DNA of 64,000 bases from Diacronema lutheri (taxonomy: Eukaryota > Haptophyta > Pavlovophyceae > Pavlovales > Pavlovaceae), in the NCBI GenBank assembly GCA_019448385.1, contig JAGTXO010000016.1, positions 124,001 through 188,000 on the forward strand, read 5' to 3'. The notes beneath the pieces are model-generated. The model did no database searches and was not told where the DNA came from. It saw nothing but the letters and a program-made list of their open reading frames with translations. Positions 42,301 through 51,841 of this stretch are shown here, piece after piece (within the stretch, counting starts at the first letter, position 1; every line of letters begins with the position of its first letter). The position numbers and the translations under genes are program-made.

Positions 42301-42379
42301 CGTCCTCGCGGGCGGATTGGCAGACGCCTTTTGATCCGCTGCTTTTGAAAGTGTGATAAGACGTCGCTCTTGGCCTCAT
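31306..42379 (-). CDS. Giant polyprotein A: Ulp1-like protease and YqaJ exonuclease
   Basis: Exon 1 is 42379-40979 and exon 2 is 40845-31306; the GTAGGC..GCGCAG intron is in phase 0 and total length is about 3,650 residues. The ATG at 42379 sits just after TTTAATTT; a second ATG at 42274 (MAQETTGSMTMAAS) is possible. From the N-terminus: a Lys/Arg/Ala coiled region with one hydrophobic segment (IVATVALGGAVFAGMSALV); Arg/Ala-rich low complexity; imperfect repeats of FAPAADGVFPAPL (about 37.5-37.8 kb); an Ulp1-like protease domain; a long Ala run from a GCG array; at least one more protease-like segment that lacks the cysteine; an unknown region with CTCPATCSD; and a YqaJ nuclease near the C-terminus. 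The frame is in the same register as the chromodomain-Fanzor frame that follows about 70 nt later. Confidence 0.75.
32130..32640 (-). other. YqaJ / lambda-exonuclease-like nuclease domain
   Basis: Within polyprotein A. The motifs are GILGEAVALRKLAAAYG (the helix with the conserved Glu), FAFSPDGLAIL (catalytic Asp), VLVEVKTLT (the E-x-K pair) and QLQLGMHVLGVSKALYVQYL. This is the standard YqaJ layout for a PD-(D/E)xK 5'-3' exonuclease used with annealing recombinases. All catalytic residues are kept. Confidence 0.82.
36318..36394. repeat. (GCG)n array coding polyalanine
   Basis: About 26 GCG triplets, with similar Gly/Ala-coding arrays on either side to about 36540. On the minus strand it encodes an uninterrupted Ala run inside polyprotein A. 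Confidence 0.9.
36730..37270 (-). other. Ulp1/C48-like cysteine protease domain
   Basis: Within polyprotein A. The order of landmarks follows Ulp1-type peptidases: DMLASTVDACCEVVLRV (substrate-groove helix), GHFTALRLVRV (catalytic histidine), YDAVLVDTLASP (aspartate) and DEAAQRGATCGLAIVGAL (glutamine and cysteine). Such domains in transposon polyproteins may cut SUMO-like tags or the polyprotein itself. The assignment is by motif order and would need a profile search. Confidence 0.6.
37540..37760 (-). repeat. Imperfect about 54-66 bp tandem repeats in polyprotein A
   Basis: Four to five degenerate copies encode AFAPAADGVFPAPL-type units (variants FCAPLGAP, FPAALAAA, FPAPLVAP). They lie between the N-terminal region and the Ulp1-like domain and are probably a flexible linker. 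Confidence 0.75.
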
Positions 42380-43050
42380 AAATTAAAGGCCCGTGGTGCG
42401 CCCCACGGCGAGCGATGTACCACTGCGCTCGTGGAATGCATCGCGCTCGTCGCGGCGCTGGGCGTGCCGGACGCGGCCGCCCTAGCGGCTGTTTAAGCGG
42501 GAGTTTCTGATGGGAGATTGTCCCCAGCGACCTTATCGACCGACCCCCCAACCCCCCCCCCTCCCCCCCCCCCCCCCCCCCGCCCCCGCACCAGCCACGC
42601 CTGCTCCGCCGTGCGGCAGCGGCCGCGTCGACGTCGCGTGCGCCGCACGCCACGTCGCCCGCCGAGGGCGACACGGCGACACCGCGCTCGCACGGCGCGA
42701 CGAGCTTGTCGGCAGGCGGCAACACGCGCGCGTCGCCGGCGCTGCCGTCGGCCTCCTTCGCGCCGAGTGCGCCGCTGTTCCGGCCGACGACGACGAGGCC
42801 GCCGACGACGACGACGCCGACGACGGCCCGGCTAGGCCGGCGTGGCTGGCGCGCGGCGCGCCCACGACGCCCGCCACGGCCGACGCCCCTGCCGTCGTCC
42901 GTCGCGCCGGCCGCGCGCGCTGCCGCGCGCGAGGCGACGGAGGCGGCGGCCGTGACGCGCCGGTGTGGCCGTGGCCGCTCATCGCCGCCGCGTCCACCTT
43001 CTCGTTCGCTTCAACGCCGCCTGCACCGCCCCCGACGTTGCCGCGCTGAG
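42380..43050. other. Upstream region of the polyprotein with poly-C tract
   Basis: About 670 bp. It contains TTAAAGGC and AATTTATG just before the polyprotein ATG on the minus strand, which could be its core promoter, and C runs at 42548-42582. No convincing gene. Confidence 0.4.
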
Positions 43051-43800
43051 TCACGCTTGCCGCCGCGGGCATCGCGCCGCGCCACCCGCCACGCGCTGCG
43101 ACCGCCCGGCGCTCTGCGCGCGTACGTACGGCTGCAGCGTGCCGGTGCCGCGCCGCACCGGCCGCGGCCCGCCAGCCGCGGCCGGGCCAGCGGCGCGCCG
43201 TCGGCGTCCGCGGCGGGCGTCGCGCTCGGAGCGGGCGCACTTCCGCTTCACCTCGCGCAGCTGCGAGCATCCGTTGGATCTCCGCAGCTTGGGTACGAGG
43301 GTCGTCGCGATGTCGAGCCGGCGCAGCGCCCAAAGCAAGCCCCTCACCGAGCGCGGGCGGCTTGCCTCGCACACGGCCGCCGCCGCGCGACCGGTGCAGC
43401 CAGTTGCCGCACACAACGAGCAGCTGCTCGGGCCGGAACCCGCGCCCGGTCGCATGCACGCGCTCGAACCGCGCCGCCGCAAGCGCGCACGCGCGCCAGT
43501 TGAGGTCGCCGCGCCGCCCGCGCGCTCAGCCGCGCGGGCGGGTTGTGCACGTGCCGCGTCTGCGTGCGCACATGCGTGTGCGCGCGCGTGAAGCTGACCC
43601 GCTCGTTGGCCTCCAGCACCGTGCGCCCTCGGTGCTCCACGCCGCGCGCCGCATAGGGCGCGGCCGCCCGGCGCACCCGGCGCCGACGGGGGCCGATGCG
43701 CTGCACGGTGGCCCGTCTCGCGCGCGGTCGCGTGCCGCGCGTGCGCAGTGCGCTTGCGCTGCACGAGCGTGACCGAGACGGGCTTCTGTCCCTCGGCCAC
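43051..43800 (-). pseudogene. Broken second Fanzor-like fragment
   Basis: Contains PEQLLVVCGNWLH, GKPPALGEGLLWALRRLDIA and TTLVPKLRRSNGCS, which align with the intact Fanzor's DRLLVCVGKWLR, GAPPAFQVGLLRELRRRGVA and VFVPEPYTSMHCS. The key Glu region is not kept and the fragment is not continuous in one frame. It looks like a decayed relative, not a recent duplicate, of the Fanzor at 26-28 kb. It lies just upstream of the polyprotein and in the same orientation. Confidence 0.6.
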
Positions 43801-43879
43801 CCGGCATGTACGAGGCCCTCAGCGCCCGGGTCTACAGCCGCGAGCAAGAGGCCGGCGCGTCGGCTAGCCGCGCGCGCGC

Positions 43880-43908
43880 GGGGGGGGGGGGGGGGGGGGG
43901 GGGGGGGC
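43880..43908. repeat. Poly-G run of about 29
   Basis: Uninterrupted G homopolymer, a likely site of assembly length error. Confidence 0.9.
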
Positions 43909-44149
43909 AATGTGGACCGGGCCGTTCGGAGTGCGCCACTGTGTGTGTGAGATGCGACGCCTCGCCGAGCCGCCGGGGCTCGCCCTCGTCCTCGCCGCGA
44001 CACATTTTTCACGTCTTGTCTGCGCGCTGCGTGCTGCGTGCGCGCGCAACAACTGCCCGGCGCGCGCCGCGGGCTCGGCGCGAGGGGCGGCAGGAGTGGC
44101 GCCAGTCCGCAGGGTATCACGTGCCCGATGTGGCACTTAAATTCATGTC

Positions 44150-46740
44150 GATGTGACGGCCTCCCTGCTCGATGTGCTGTACGGCCACGGCGTGTCGGAT
44201 CCGCCCCTCAGCCGTGACCGCAGCTTCGTCCGGCCACGCAGCGGACTCCCGCGCGTTGTGCGCGCTCGGCGCGCGAGTGGTGCCAGTGGCGGGCGAGCCT
44301 CGTCGCCCACGGAGCCCGCCCCCGGCTCGGCGGCGCGCCGCCTGCTCGCCGGATCGCGCACCGCCGTCGCCGCCGCTGCGCGCTTGCCCAGCTTGCCGGC
44401 AGGCGGCAGGCGGCGGCGACGGCGGCGGCGGCGGCTGCGGCGCGAGCGCGACGCCGGGCGGCGGCAGCGCCGACGGCACGCGCGTGGCGGCGACCCACGC
44501 GGCGGCGGGCGGCGCGCCGGCTTGAGGCCCCTGCACGCCGGCCGCATTGGCGCCGCCCTGCGCGCCCGCGAAGGGCGCGCAGGTACGCGGGCCGGTCGCG
44601 CGGCGCGCGGTGCTGGCGAGCACCCGCCGGCTGCGCGTCGGCGCGAGCGGCGCGGCGGGCGTCGCGCCGGCGGGTGCTGGCCAGCACCGCGCGCCGGCGG
44701 CGCGCCCGCCGCCAGCGCGCCGCCCGCCGCCGGCGCCGCGCGCGCCGTCCGCGCCGCGCCCGCCGCGCTCGCCGCCACCGCGCGCCGCCGCCGCGCATTC
44801 GCGCGCGGCGGCGACGGCGGCCGCGGCGAGCGCCGCCGCCGCCGCCTCGCCACCGCTGACCGCGCGGAGCACCTCTTTGAAGACGACGCTGCGCGTCACG
44901 AGGTCCGCGCCGAGCGCAAAGCGGACGCGCGACGTGTGCCCGACGCGCGAAGCGGCCACGTGGGGCTGGCCGTGCGTGAAGCACGGCTCGGCGAGCCACA
45001 CGCCCGCGCACCCGAGCGCTTGCCCCTGCGCCTCGTTACGCCGGCCGCACCGGGGAACTGGCGGCGCATCCGCACAAGCGCGAACGTGCCGTCGTCGGGC
45101 GAGTGGTGGTCGACACGCGCGACGAGCACGGTGCTGTCGCGCCCGGCGGCCGCGCCGGGTCGTGCGCACTCGAGCAGCCGGCCGCCGGCGCGCACGCCGC
45201 GCACGATCAGCCGCGTGCCGCCGCACAGCCCCTCGCCGGGCGAGAGGTTGCGCGGCAGCATCACCACCATCCCGGGCTTCAGGTCGAGGACGCGGTGCGG
45301 CATCTGCGCGTGCTCGAGCGAGTCGAGGAATTCGACCGACGCCAGCGCAATCTGCTTGCCCGCCACGTCGTCGCGCCAGCTCGTCCGCCGACGCGCACCT
45401 CGCCGCCGCGCCCGGGAAGCGGCCGATCGCCAGCCAGTTGATCCGCGCCACGTCCGTCTGCTTGGCGCAGAGCACCGCGCGGTCGCACAGCGAGCCGTCG
45501 TCGGTCCAACACGTCGCGCCGTGGACAAAGTCGTCACGAGCTCCGTCGGGTATGCCGAGCCCACGCGGATGGGGACGCCGCCGACGGCCTCGGGCAGCTG
45601 CACGGGATCGAGCGGGAATGCGCCGGGCATGGCCCCGGCCGCCGGCACCGCCGCGGGAAAGGCGCCGTCGCCGGGGCTGCGCAGCAGCTCCGCCCACTCG
45701 CCCGCGCCGAGCGCGTCGCCCGTGTCGCGCGCCGCGCTCGAGGCGCGAAAGTTCTCGACCAAGGCGTGCTGCCGATCGTGCTGCCACGGCGCCGAGTACT
45801 TGAGGCAGGAGCGCACGATCTGCGCGCGCGAGCCGCGCCGCACCACCGGCAAGCACTGGCGAAAGTCGCCGGCGAGCAGCAACGTCTTGCCGCCGAAGCG
45901 CTCGTCGACGCCCGTCACGTCGCGCAAACACCGATCAGGCGAGTCGAGGTGGCACCGCGTCTGCATCGGCGCCTCGTCCCACACGACCAGCCGCCGCGGC
46001 GGCCAGGGAGCGCCCGCGCTCGGAGCGCGGCACGCCATTGAACGGCTTGCCCGTCGGAGTCGGCACCGCCGGGCACCTTGAAGGTCGAGTGGAAGGTGCG
46101 GCCGTCGGGCAGCAGCGTGGCGGCGACGCCCGAGGACGCGCCCACGACGACCGCGTGCCCATCCGCGCGCACGGCGGCGATAATGGCGCGCTCGACGAAC
46201 GTCTTGCCCGTGCCGCCCGGCGCGTCGCAAAGATGCAGCCGGTTGCCCACGCCGCGCAGCGCCGATTTGACGACCGCGCCGTGGAGCGCGCGCTGCTGGC
46301 CGCCCTCGGCCATCGCCGCGCGCGCCGCCGCCGCGCTCGCAGCCCGCTCGGCGCGATGGTAGCCCTGCGCGCGCGCGAGCTCGCGCCCGCCCGGCCCGGC
46401 CGGCGCGCGCGCCGTGCGCAGACCGGCCACCGCCGCGAGCGCCGCCGCGCGCTCGCGCTCGTCGGGCACGTACGGCCCCGTGGAGTCGAACGTGTCGGCC
46501 CAGGCGGGCACGCCGTACGAGGCGAAGGCGTCCGAGCCGGGCTGCGGGCGCTGCTCGGCGCGCCTGAGGAGCATGACCCCGCACACGTTCCACTTGGTGC
46601 CAAACATCGAGCCCGTGAGCCCCGTGTAGACGCAGTCGAGCTGCGTGGCGATGGCGCAGACGTCCTCGTGCCGGATCTCGTCGACCGGTTCGCCATCCGT
46701 GGCGTCCAGGATGGCGACTGCGCCCGGGCCGTGACGCCGC
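44150..46740 (-). pseudogene. Helitron-type PIF1-like helicase, broken
   Basis: Superfamily 1 helicase motifs appear in order: CDAPGGTGKTFVERAII (Walker A), GVAATLLPDGRTFHSTFKVP, LVVWDEAPM (Walker B), LLLAGDFRQCLPVVRRGS, then LCAKQTDVARINWLAIG, LDLKPGMVVMLPRNLSPGEG, LCGGTRLIV and AQGQALGCAGVWL with HGQPHVAASRV. The wording (GDFRQ.LPVV, LRNL..GLC.GTRL, HGQ..VA.SRV) is that of Helitron helicases rather than cellular PIF1. The reading frame changes several times, so it is not functional as it stands. No Rep/HUH domain was found in the remaining upstream DNA, which ends at the hAT element. Confidence 0.8.
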
Positions 46741-46824
46741 GGCGTCGTTCGGCTGCGTCACGGAGGAGCGCCATCCGTGCGCCACGGAGGAGCGGCAGGA
46801 CCACGACGCGGCGTGACGCTGGAC

Positions 46825-46868
46825 GACGCCATGCTGTCGAGGCGCCATGCTGTCGAGCCGCCATGCTC
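46825..46868. repeat. Short direct repeats, CCATGCTGTCGAG type
   Basis: Three near copies of CCATGCTGTCGAGSCG immediately outside the left end of the hAT element. Confidence 0.7.
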
Positions 46869-46871
46869 TGA

Positions 46872-46927
46872 GGCGCCGCCGCTTTCTAAAGGGTGTAGGG
46901 TGTAGGGTGTGGGATGCAAAACAAGCC
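46872..46927 (+). repeat. hAT left terminal inverted repeat
   Basis: Contains three tandem heptamers of GGGTGTA followed by GGGATGCAAAACAAGCC, matching the right end in reverse. Confidence 0.88.
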
Positions 46928-46939
46928 AGCGTTCTCCAG

Positions 46940-47080
46940 TCACTAAAATCTTCGCGACGATCTTCGCTGCTCGCGTCCAGTGACGGTCGCGACTGCCCGT
47001 CACAGCGTGAGACAGTGACGGTGGCGACGCCGACGATTTCGTCACTTGCAGCGCGACGGTCGCGACGAAGTCGCGACGAA
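46940..47080. repeat. Left subterminal GTGACGGTCGCGAC-type repeats
   Basis: Clustered, mixed-orientation copies of TCTTCGCGACGATC, GTGACGGTCGCGAC and GTCACAGCGTGAGACAGTGACGG-like motifs. hAT transposases typically bind such subterminal motifs. Similar motifs recur at 51727-51812. Confidence 0.7.
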
Positions 47081-47087
47081 AGCGACG

Positions 47088-49792
47088 ATGCGCGCTCACC
47101 TCATCGGGCGGGCCGCAGCGCCGGCAGCGGCGGCGGCGGCGACGGCGGCGGCGGCGACAGCGCCGGCGGCAGCGGCGGATGCGCCGCTGCCCGAGCGCAA
47201 TGGTGTACCCGTCCCATCGCTCTACGTCCATGCGCCGCCGCCGGGCGTCAAATCCAAGGTTTGGGACGACGTCAACCTGCTCGCCGACGATGCGCCGAAG
47301 TCGTGGCACAAAGTGGGCAATTGCATTTGCAACGTGGTCGTCGGGCTCGACAAGAGGTGCAACACAATCTTGCGTTGCTCGATTGACAAGAAGAACAATC
47401 GCCTCGTCACCTCGGCCGCCGGTCAGCACCTGCGTGAGTTCCACTCGGCCACGACGGACGGGGGCGCGGCGGGCGCAGCGCGCTTTGACGCCAAGAGAGC
47501 GAGGCTCGCGTCGGACATGGAGGCGCTCGGGAGCGCGGGCGCACGTGCGGACGGCGCGGCTGTCTCCAGCCTCACCGCGCTAGGCAAGCGCTCCCAGGGA
47601 AAGCTTGACGCGCACTTTGCGGCGGACCGCGCGCGAAAGCAGCTCGCGGGGCAGGCGCGATTCTACATATACACGCCGCAGCTCATCTCGAAGCGCACGT
47701 TCGACGCCGAGGAGTATAAGACGATGCTCTCGCTGTTCAGTACCGACGAGCACAAACCTGCCTTGCTCACGTCCAAGCAGCTCACCGACTACGTGAACGC
47801 TGAGTTCGCGTGCTTCGAAGCGTACCTCATCTTCCTCATTAAGAAGATGCACGAGGAGGCTAAGGGCAATCCGTTCATGCAGCTCATCCACGACGGCGGC
47901 ACTCTCGCCAACCACGCCAAGTATCAGGCGGCCGGCTTGCAGTTCATCCCGCCCGACTTCGACAGCAACATGGTCGTCGCGATCGTGTTCGTCCGGCACG
48001 ACAGGGACAACACCAACGTGACCGTCGCGGACACGCTGCAGTCGCGCATCGAGGCGCTCGCCGGAATCGAGCTCAGCGAGCTCATTGGCGTCGTCACGTC
48101 CGACCGAGCAGCTGCAGGAGTTGGCAACGAGCTCGATGTCCTCGACAGCAACGTGTGCTTGATGCACGACGGCGACAAGGTTGGCAAGTCGGCCATCGGC
48201 GACCTCGTGCGCTCCAAGAAGGGCAGAGTCGTCAATCCCTTTAAGGAGGGGCAGGTGCTCATCAACCGGATCCACAAGCTCGCCGTGTGGTTCAGCTACA
48301 GCAGCCGCCTCTCGGTCCTCCACGACATGGCGCGCGTACTGAAGGTGCGGCGCGCTCCCAGCAAAGGCCGCGCGCGCGACGCGACGTGTGCGGCGTGAAT
48401 TGATTTGCGACCAATTGCCCCTTACTATCCCTTTAGGCGCCCGAAATCAAGCTGGCGGTCGACCTCACTACGACGCGAGTCGCCTCACGCCTCATGCTCC
48501 TCAAGTCAGTCGTGCGGATGGAGCGCCCGCTCGCGACGCACATGCTCCTCAAGTCAGTCGTGCGGATGGAGCGCCCGCTCGCGACGCACATGAGCCAGTT
48601 TGACCAGGTCAAGGACACGTGCCCGCAGCTGACTGACGTACAGTGGCAGACTGCTCGCGAGTTCGAGGCCGTCCTCAACCAGACCAAGCACCTGACCACG
48701 CTCGCGCAGAAGGAGAAGATGTTTGTGGGCCCGTACGTCCCCCTCGTGCTTCTCAAGCTCGAGGCAGCGCTGAAAAGCAACCAGCGTGCGCGCGCGCTGA
48801 TTGCGCCCCGGGCGTTTGCGTGCTGGCTTGACCACCTGGCGTGCGCTTTTGTCGCCCGTCGCGCAGTTGCGATCATCAAGAGGGACAAGGTGTCTGCCGG
48901 TTCTTCGGTTGAGCACGCGCGCGAGATGTGCGACGTCGCGGACATGACGCCGCTTGGCAAGGAGTGCCTGAAGCGCGCACTCGTCGAATTTCAGCGCCGG
49001 TTTTGCGGCAAGGACATTGAGGAGCCAGTCTCCGACGCGCGGATCACCATCACGCCGCGCGAGCAGCTCGCCACTGTGCTGGACGTGCGCACCAAGGGCT
49101 GCAGTCATTTCTCCGTCAGCGAGCGAAAAGCTGCGCGCGCGCTCCTCATCAATGAGATGATCAAGTTCGAGAAGCAGGTCGACAGGTTTAACGCGGAAGC
49201 GGCCGCTGCCGCTGCTGCGCCCCTTCCAGCAGCTGCTGCCTTCCCAGCAGCCGCGAGCGTGCCGCTCACGCCAACGCGCGGCGCGCCGCATGCGCTCGAG
49301 AGTAGTTGGACGCCGCTCGCGCAGGCGCAGCTGTCCGACGAGCAGACCAACCACGCCGCGCTCGAGCACGCGCTGCGCGAGCGGGTGACGACGCAGGTCG
49401 ATGCCTGGCTGCGCACGCAAATCAACCTCGCCGTCGAGTTTCCCGGCTGCGAGATTTCGCGGCGCCCCGATGTGGTCGACGATCTCGTCGGCCTGCCGCT
49501 CGGCAGATTCTACCGCGGCAAGCTGCTCAACAACGGCACCATCGACAAGCATCCGACCTTTGGCTACATCCCGCTGATGGCGAGCCGCTCGTGGGGCCAG
49601 GTCGGCTCGCTCATGGCTGAGAGCTTCTGCGAGCGCATGCTGTCGTGCGCCAACACCGTGCTGACGGACGGCAACTCGCTCCTTGGCCACGAGGAGCTCG
49701 AAAGGCTTGTCATCCTACGCATGAACAAGCGCTTCATGTGCTACATGCGACGCACCTACCCCGAGGTCGGAAAGAGCATCGTCATAAGTTAG
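47088..49792 (+). CDS. hAT-type transposase
   Basis: Exon 1 47088-48344 and exon 2 48437-49792; donor GTGCGG, acceptor TTTAG, phase 0; 870 residues. The ATG at 47088 starts MRAHLIGRAA. A BED-like zinc finger covers about residues 52-115 (KSKVWDDV, GNCICNVV, LVTSAAGQHLREFHS). The RNase-H-like core has IHDGGTLANHAKYQAAGLQFI (first Asp, like DGWTS in hAT), GVVTSDRAAAGVGNELD (second Asp) and CLMHDGDKVGKSAI. The C-terminal dimerisation region has FGYIPLMASRSW, SLMAESFCERMLS and NSLLGHEELERLVILRMNK, matching the hATC pattern. Codon use is less GC-extreme than in host genes. It contains an exact in-frame 48-bp duplication. Confidence 0.87.
48494..48589 (+). repeat. Exact 48-bp tandem duplication in the transposase
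   Basis: Two identical copies (48494-48541 and 48542-48589) encode MLLKSVVRMERPLATH twice. The lack of any mismatch means the duplication is recent. Confidence 0.95.
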
Positions 49793-50173
49793 ATTCGGTG
49801 ACTCCTCGCTCTGCGCACGTGCTCCTGTTCCCGCTGTCCAGTCGGATGCGTCGTCGTCTCAAATCACATTAAAGTAAGTGTGGCTAAGGACACTTTCATT
49901 TCTGCGATGGGCGGGAACTTGGCCGCGGGGCAACGAACGTAGTGAGCGGCAGAGAGCGCGCAGCGCACGTCCGCAGGCAGAGCGCTAACCCTGTGCACGC
50001 CGGGACGACTGTAGCGGCAAGGACGCGGCATGACGCGGTAGGGGTGGACACCCCCACGCACCTACCCCGCACCGCGATCCGACCGCCGTCGCTGCGCCGG
50101 CGGCAAGCGCCGTCCACAACGCCGCAGGCTTCCATGTCAAGCCGACGCGCCCGGCGCGCACGGTGCGTCGGCG

Positions 50174-51314
50174 ATGCGCACCGAGCTCGCGCGCATCGCC
50201 GACGTGTGCACGGCGTGTGCCGAGACGCTCGGCTTAGAGTCCGCGCGCCGCTCGGACGCGCTCGGCTGCGCGCGCGCCGCCGACGTCGCGCGCCGCGCCG
50301 CGCGCGCGCTCGACGCCGACGCCCCCGTTGGCACGTGCGCCGACGCGCGTGCCGCGCTCGCCGGAGCGCTCGACGCAGGCTTCCCCTCCGTGGCCAGCGC
50401 GCCGCCGCCGCGCGCCGCGCTGCGCGATCGCGCGGATTATCGCGGGCGACCTCGACGGCGCGGCCGTGCGGTTCGCAGCCCTCGCCGAGCTCGCGGCGGA
50501 CGGCGCGGACGGCGCAGGCGCGCCGGCCATCTCGACAGCCGCCGAAGCCGCCGCCGCGCTGCCCGCCGCCGCCGCGCTGCGCGCAGCCGCGTGCGCGGCC
50601 AATGACGGCGACGCGTCTGCCACGCTGCGCGCGCTCGGCTCGGCCGGCGCGGATGGCGCACGCGGGCTCGGCGCCGCAGCGCGCTCATCCGCGCAGCTCC
50701 TGCTCTCCCTCTTCGCCGCGGAGCGCACGCAACGCTTGCAGGCGCTCGCGGTACACGCGCGCCAGCTCGTAGGTGCTGGCGACGATGCCGGCATGGACGG
50801 CGCGCCGGTCAGCGCCGCGGTGAGCGCGAGCGTCGCCGCGTGCGCCGCGCGCGAGGCGCTGCGCCCGTGCGTGGCGGACGACGTGGCGCGCGCGGCCGCG
50901 ACGCCCGACGCCCCCGCCGACGCTCCGTCCGTTGACGAACAGCACGAACGCCTGGCCGGCGGCGGCGGCGGCGGTGGCGGCGAAGCTGCGCTTGCGCTCC
51001 GTCTCGTCGAGCGCGGCGAGCACGCGAAGGCGGCGGAGCGGCTGCGCGGCGCGATCACGCACGCGGTCGTCGCGCTCGCGCGCGGCCATGACGCGCGTGC
51101 GCTCGGGCCAGAATATGCATCCGACGAGTCGAATGCCGCTCGGCCCGCCGACGTGCCCACAAAGGCGGAGCTGGACGCGGACGCAAATGTTGCGCGCGGT
51201 TGGCGGCAGGTGGCGACCTTGCAGCGCACGCTCGTAGGGCACCCCGTCGAGCTGGGCGCCCTCGCGCCGCCGTTTGCCGCCGACGGCCGCCGCCCGCCGC
51301 TCTCAGCGGCCTGA
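50174..51314 (+). pseudogene. Passenger coding frame inside the hAT element
   Basis: An Ala/Arg/Glu-rich helical coding stretch begins MRTELARIADVCTACAETLG (50174) and continues after about 50420 in a second frame (IARIIAGDLDGAAVRFAALA ... LVERGEHAKAAERLRGAI), ending PPFAADGRRPPLSAA at 51314. The frame switch could be an intron or decay. The helix pairs are TPR-like. No family is recognised. It may be a host gene piece carried by the transposon. 49793-50173 shows nothing. Confidence 0.45.
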
Positions 51315-51640
51315 CAGCGACGCGTGTCCGACTGGTCGTAGCGCGTGGGGCAGTACGAGTTCGACTTAAGCTCGCACGGTGTCTGCGCGAGCTGGGGCGC
51401 CAAGGCCATGCCATTGAGCACGACGACAACATCGACGGTGAGCACGCACCGAGACCGCAGAGCTGCGCGCCCGGCCGGCGGCACGCCGGCGAGCACGGAG
51501 CAAAAGATTTCCGCGTCCTGGCGCCGCGCGAACGTCCCAGCGCAATTGCGAGCGAGCGAGGCGAGCAGGTTAAGAGCGGCTTCATGGCGCAGCTTCGAGA
51601 CGTGGTCGTGGGCGACGCCAGTAGCCGCCGCGAGTGGGGG
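51240..51640 (-). mobile_element. Inverted fragment of a LINE C-terminal endonuclease
   Basis: About 400 bp closely matching 57830-58215 of the intact LINE in this window, in opposite orientation. It reads SVLAGVPPAGRAAL... (here CSVLAGVPPAGRAALRSR), LTVDVVVVLNG, CELKSNSYCPTRY and QSDTRRCQAAE. By eye it is about 80-85% identical to the intact copy. It sits at the end of the passenger frame within the hAT element. Confidence 0.85.
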
Positions 51641-51726
51641 GGCGTCGCCGTAGGCGTCTCCCCGGGAAGACGCCTACGGCGCGCTCGCGGTTACTGGCGA
51701 CATGGCTGTTGGAAGTGTGCCGGCGC

Positions 51727-51815
51727 CCATCGTCGCGACGATCTTCGCGACCGTCACTCGTCACCGTCACGCGATGCCGCGACGGTGACGAACGTCACGT
51801 CAGCGAAGGGAGAAC
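51727..51815. repeat. Right subterminal CGTCACCGTC-type repeats
   Basis: GTCGCGACGATCTTCGCGACC, GTCACTCGTCACCGTCACGCG and CGACGGTGACGAACGTCACG are inverted relatives of the motifs at the left end of the hAT element. Confidence 0.7.
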
Positions 51816-51841
51816 GCTGAAACAAGCCCTCACCACATTAA

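Larger units (their letters stand above)
25754..42379 (-). mobile_element. Large Fanzor-bearing mobile element (polyprotein type)
   Basis: Two giant minus-strand frames, 31306-42379 and 25754-31236, together encode protease-like, YqaJ nuclease, chromodomain and Fanzor modules, a set found in mobile DNA and not in host genes. Neither terminal repeats nor target-site duplications could be found by eye, so the boundaries given are only the coding limits. No capsid, protein-primed polymerase, DDE integrase or tyrosine recombinase was recognised, so it does not look viral. It is probably one element whose relation to the adjacent Helitron-type helicase (44.1-46.8 kb) is open. Coding frames are long and mostly open, which suggests modest age. 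Confidence 0.7.

Noticed and set aside
25754-42379. Polinton, virophage or other viral origin for the giant element
   Set aside because: No capsid, packaging ATPase, protein-primed polymerase or retroviral-type integrase was recognised; a YqaJ nuclease and an Ulp1-like protease alone are not enough.
46891-46910. Interstitial telomere tract
   Set aside because: Heptamers are TGTAGGG, not TTTAGGG, occur only three times, and recur in reverse at the other end of the hAT element, so they are transposon ends.
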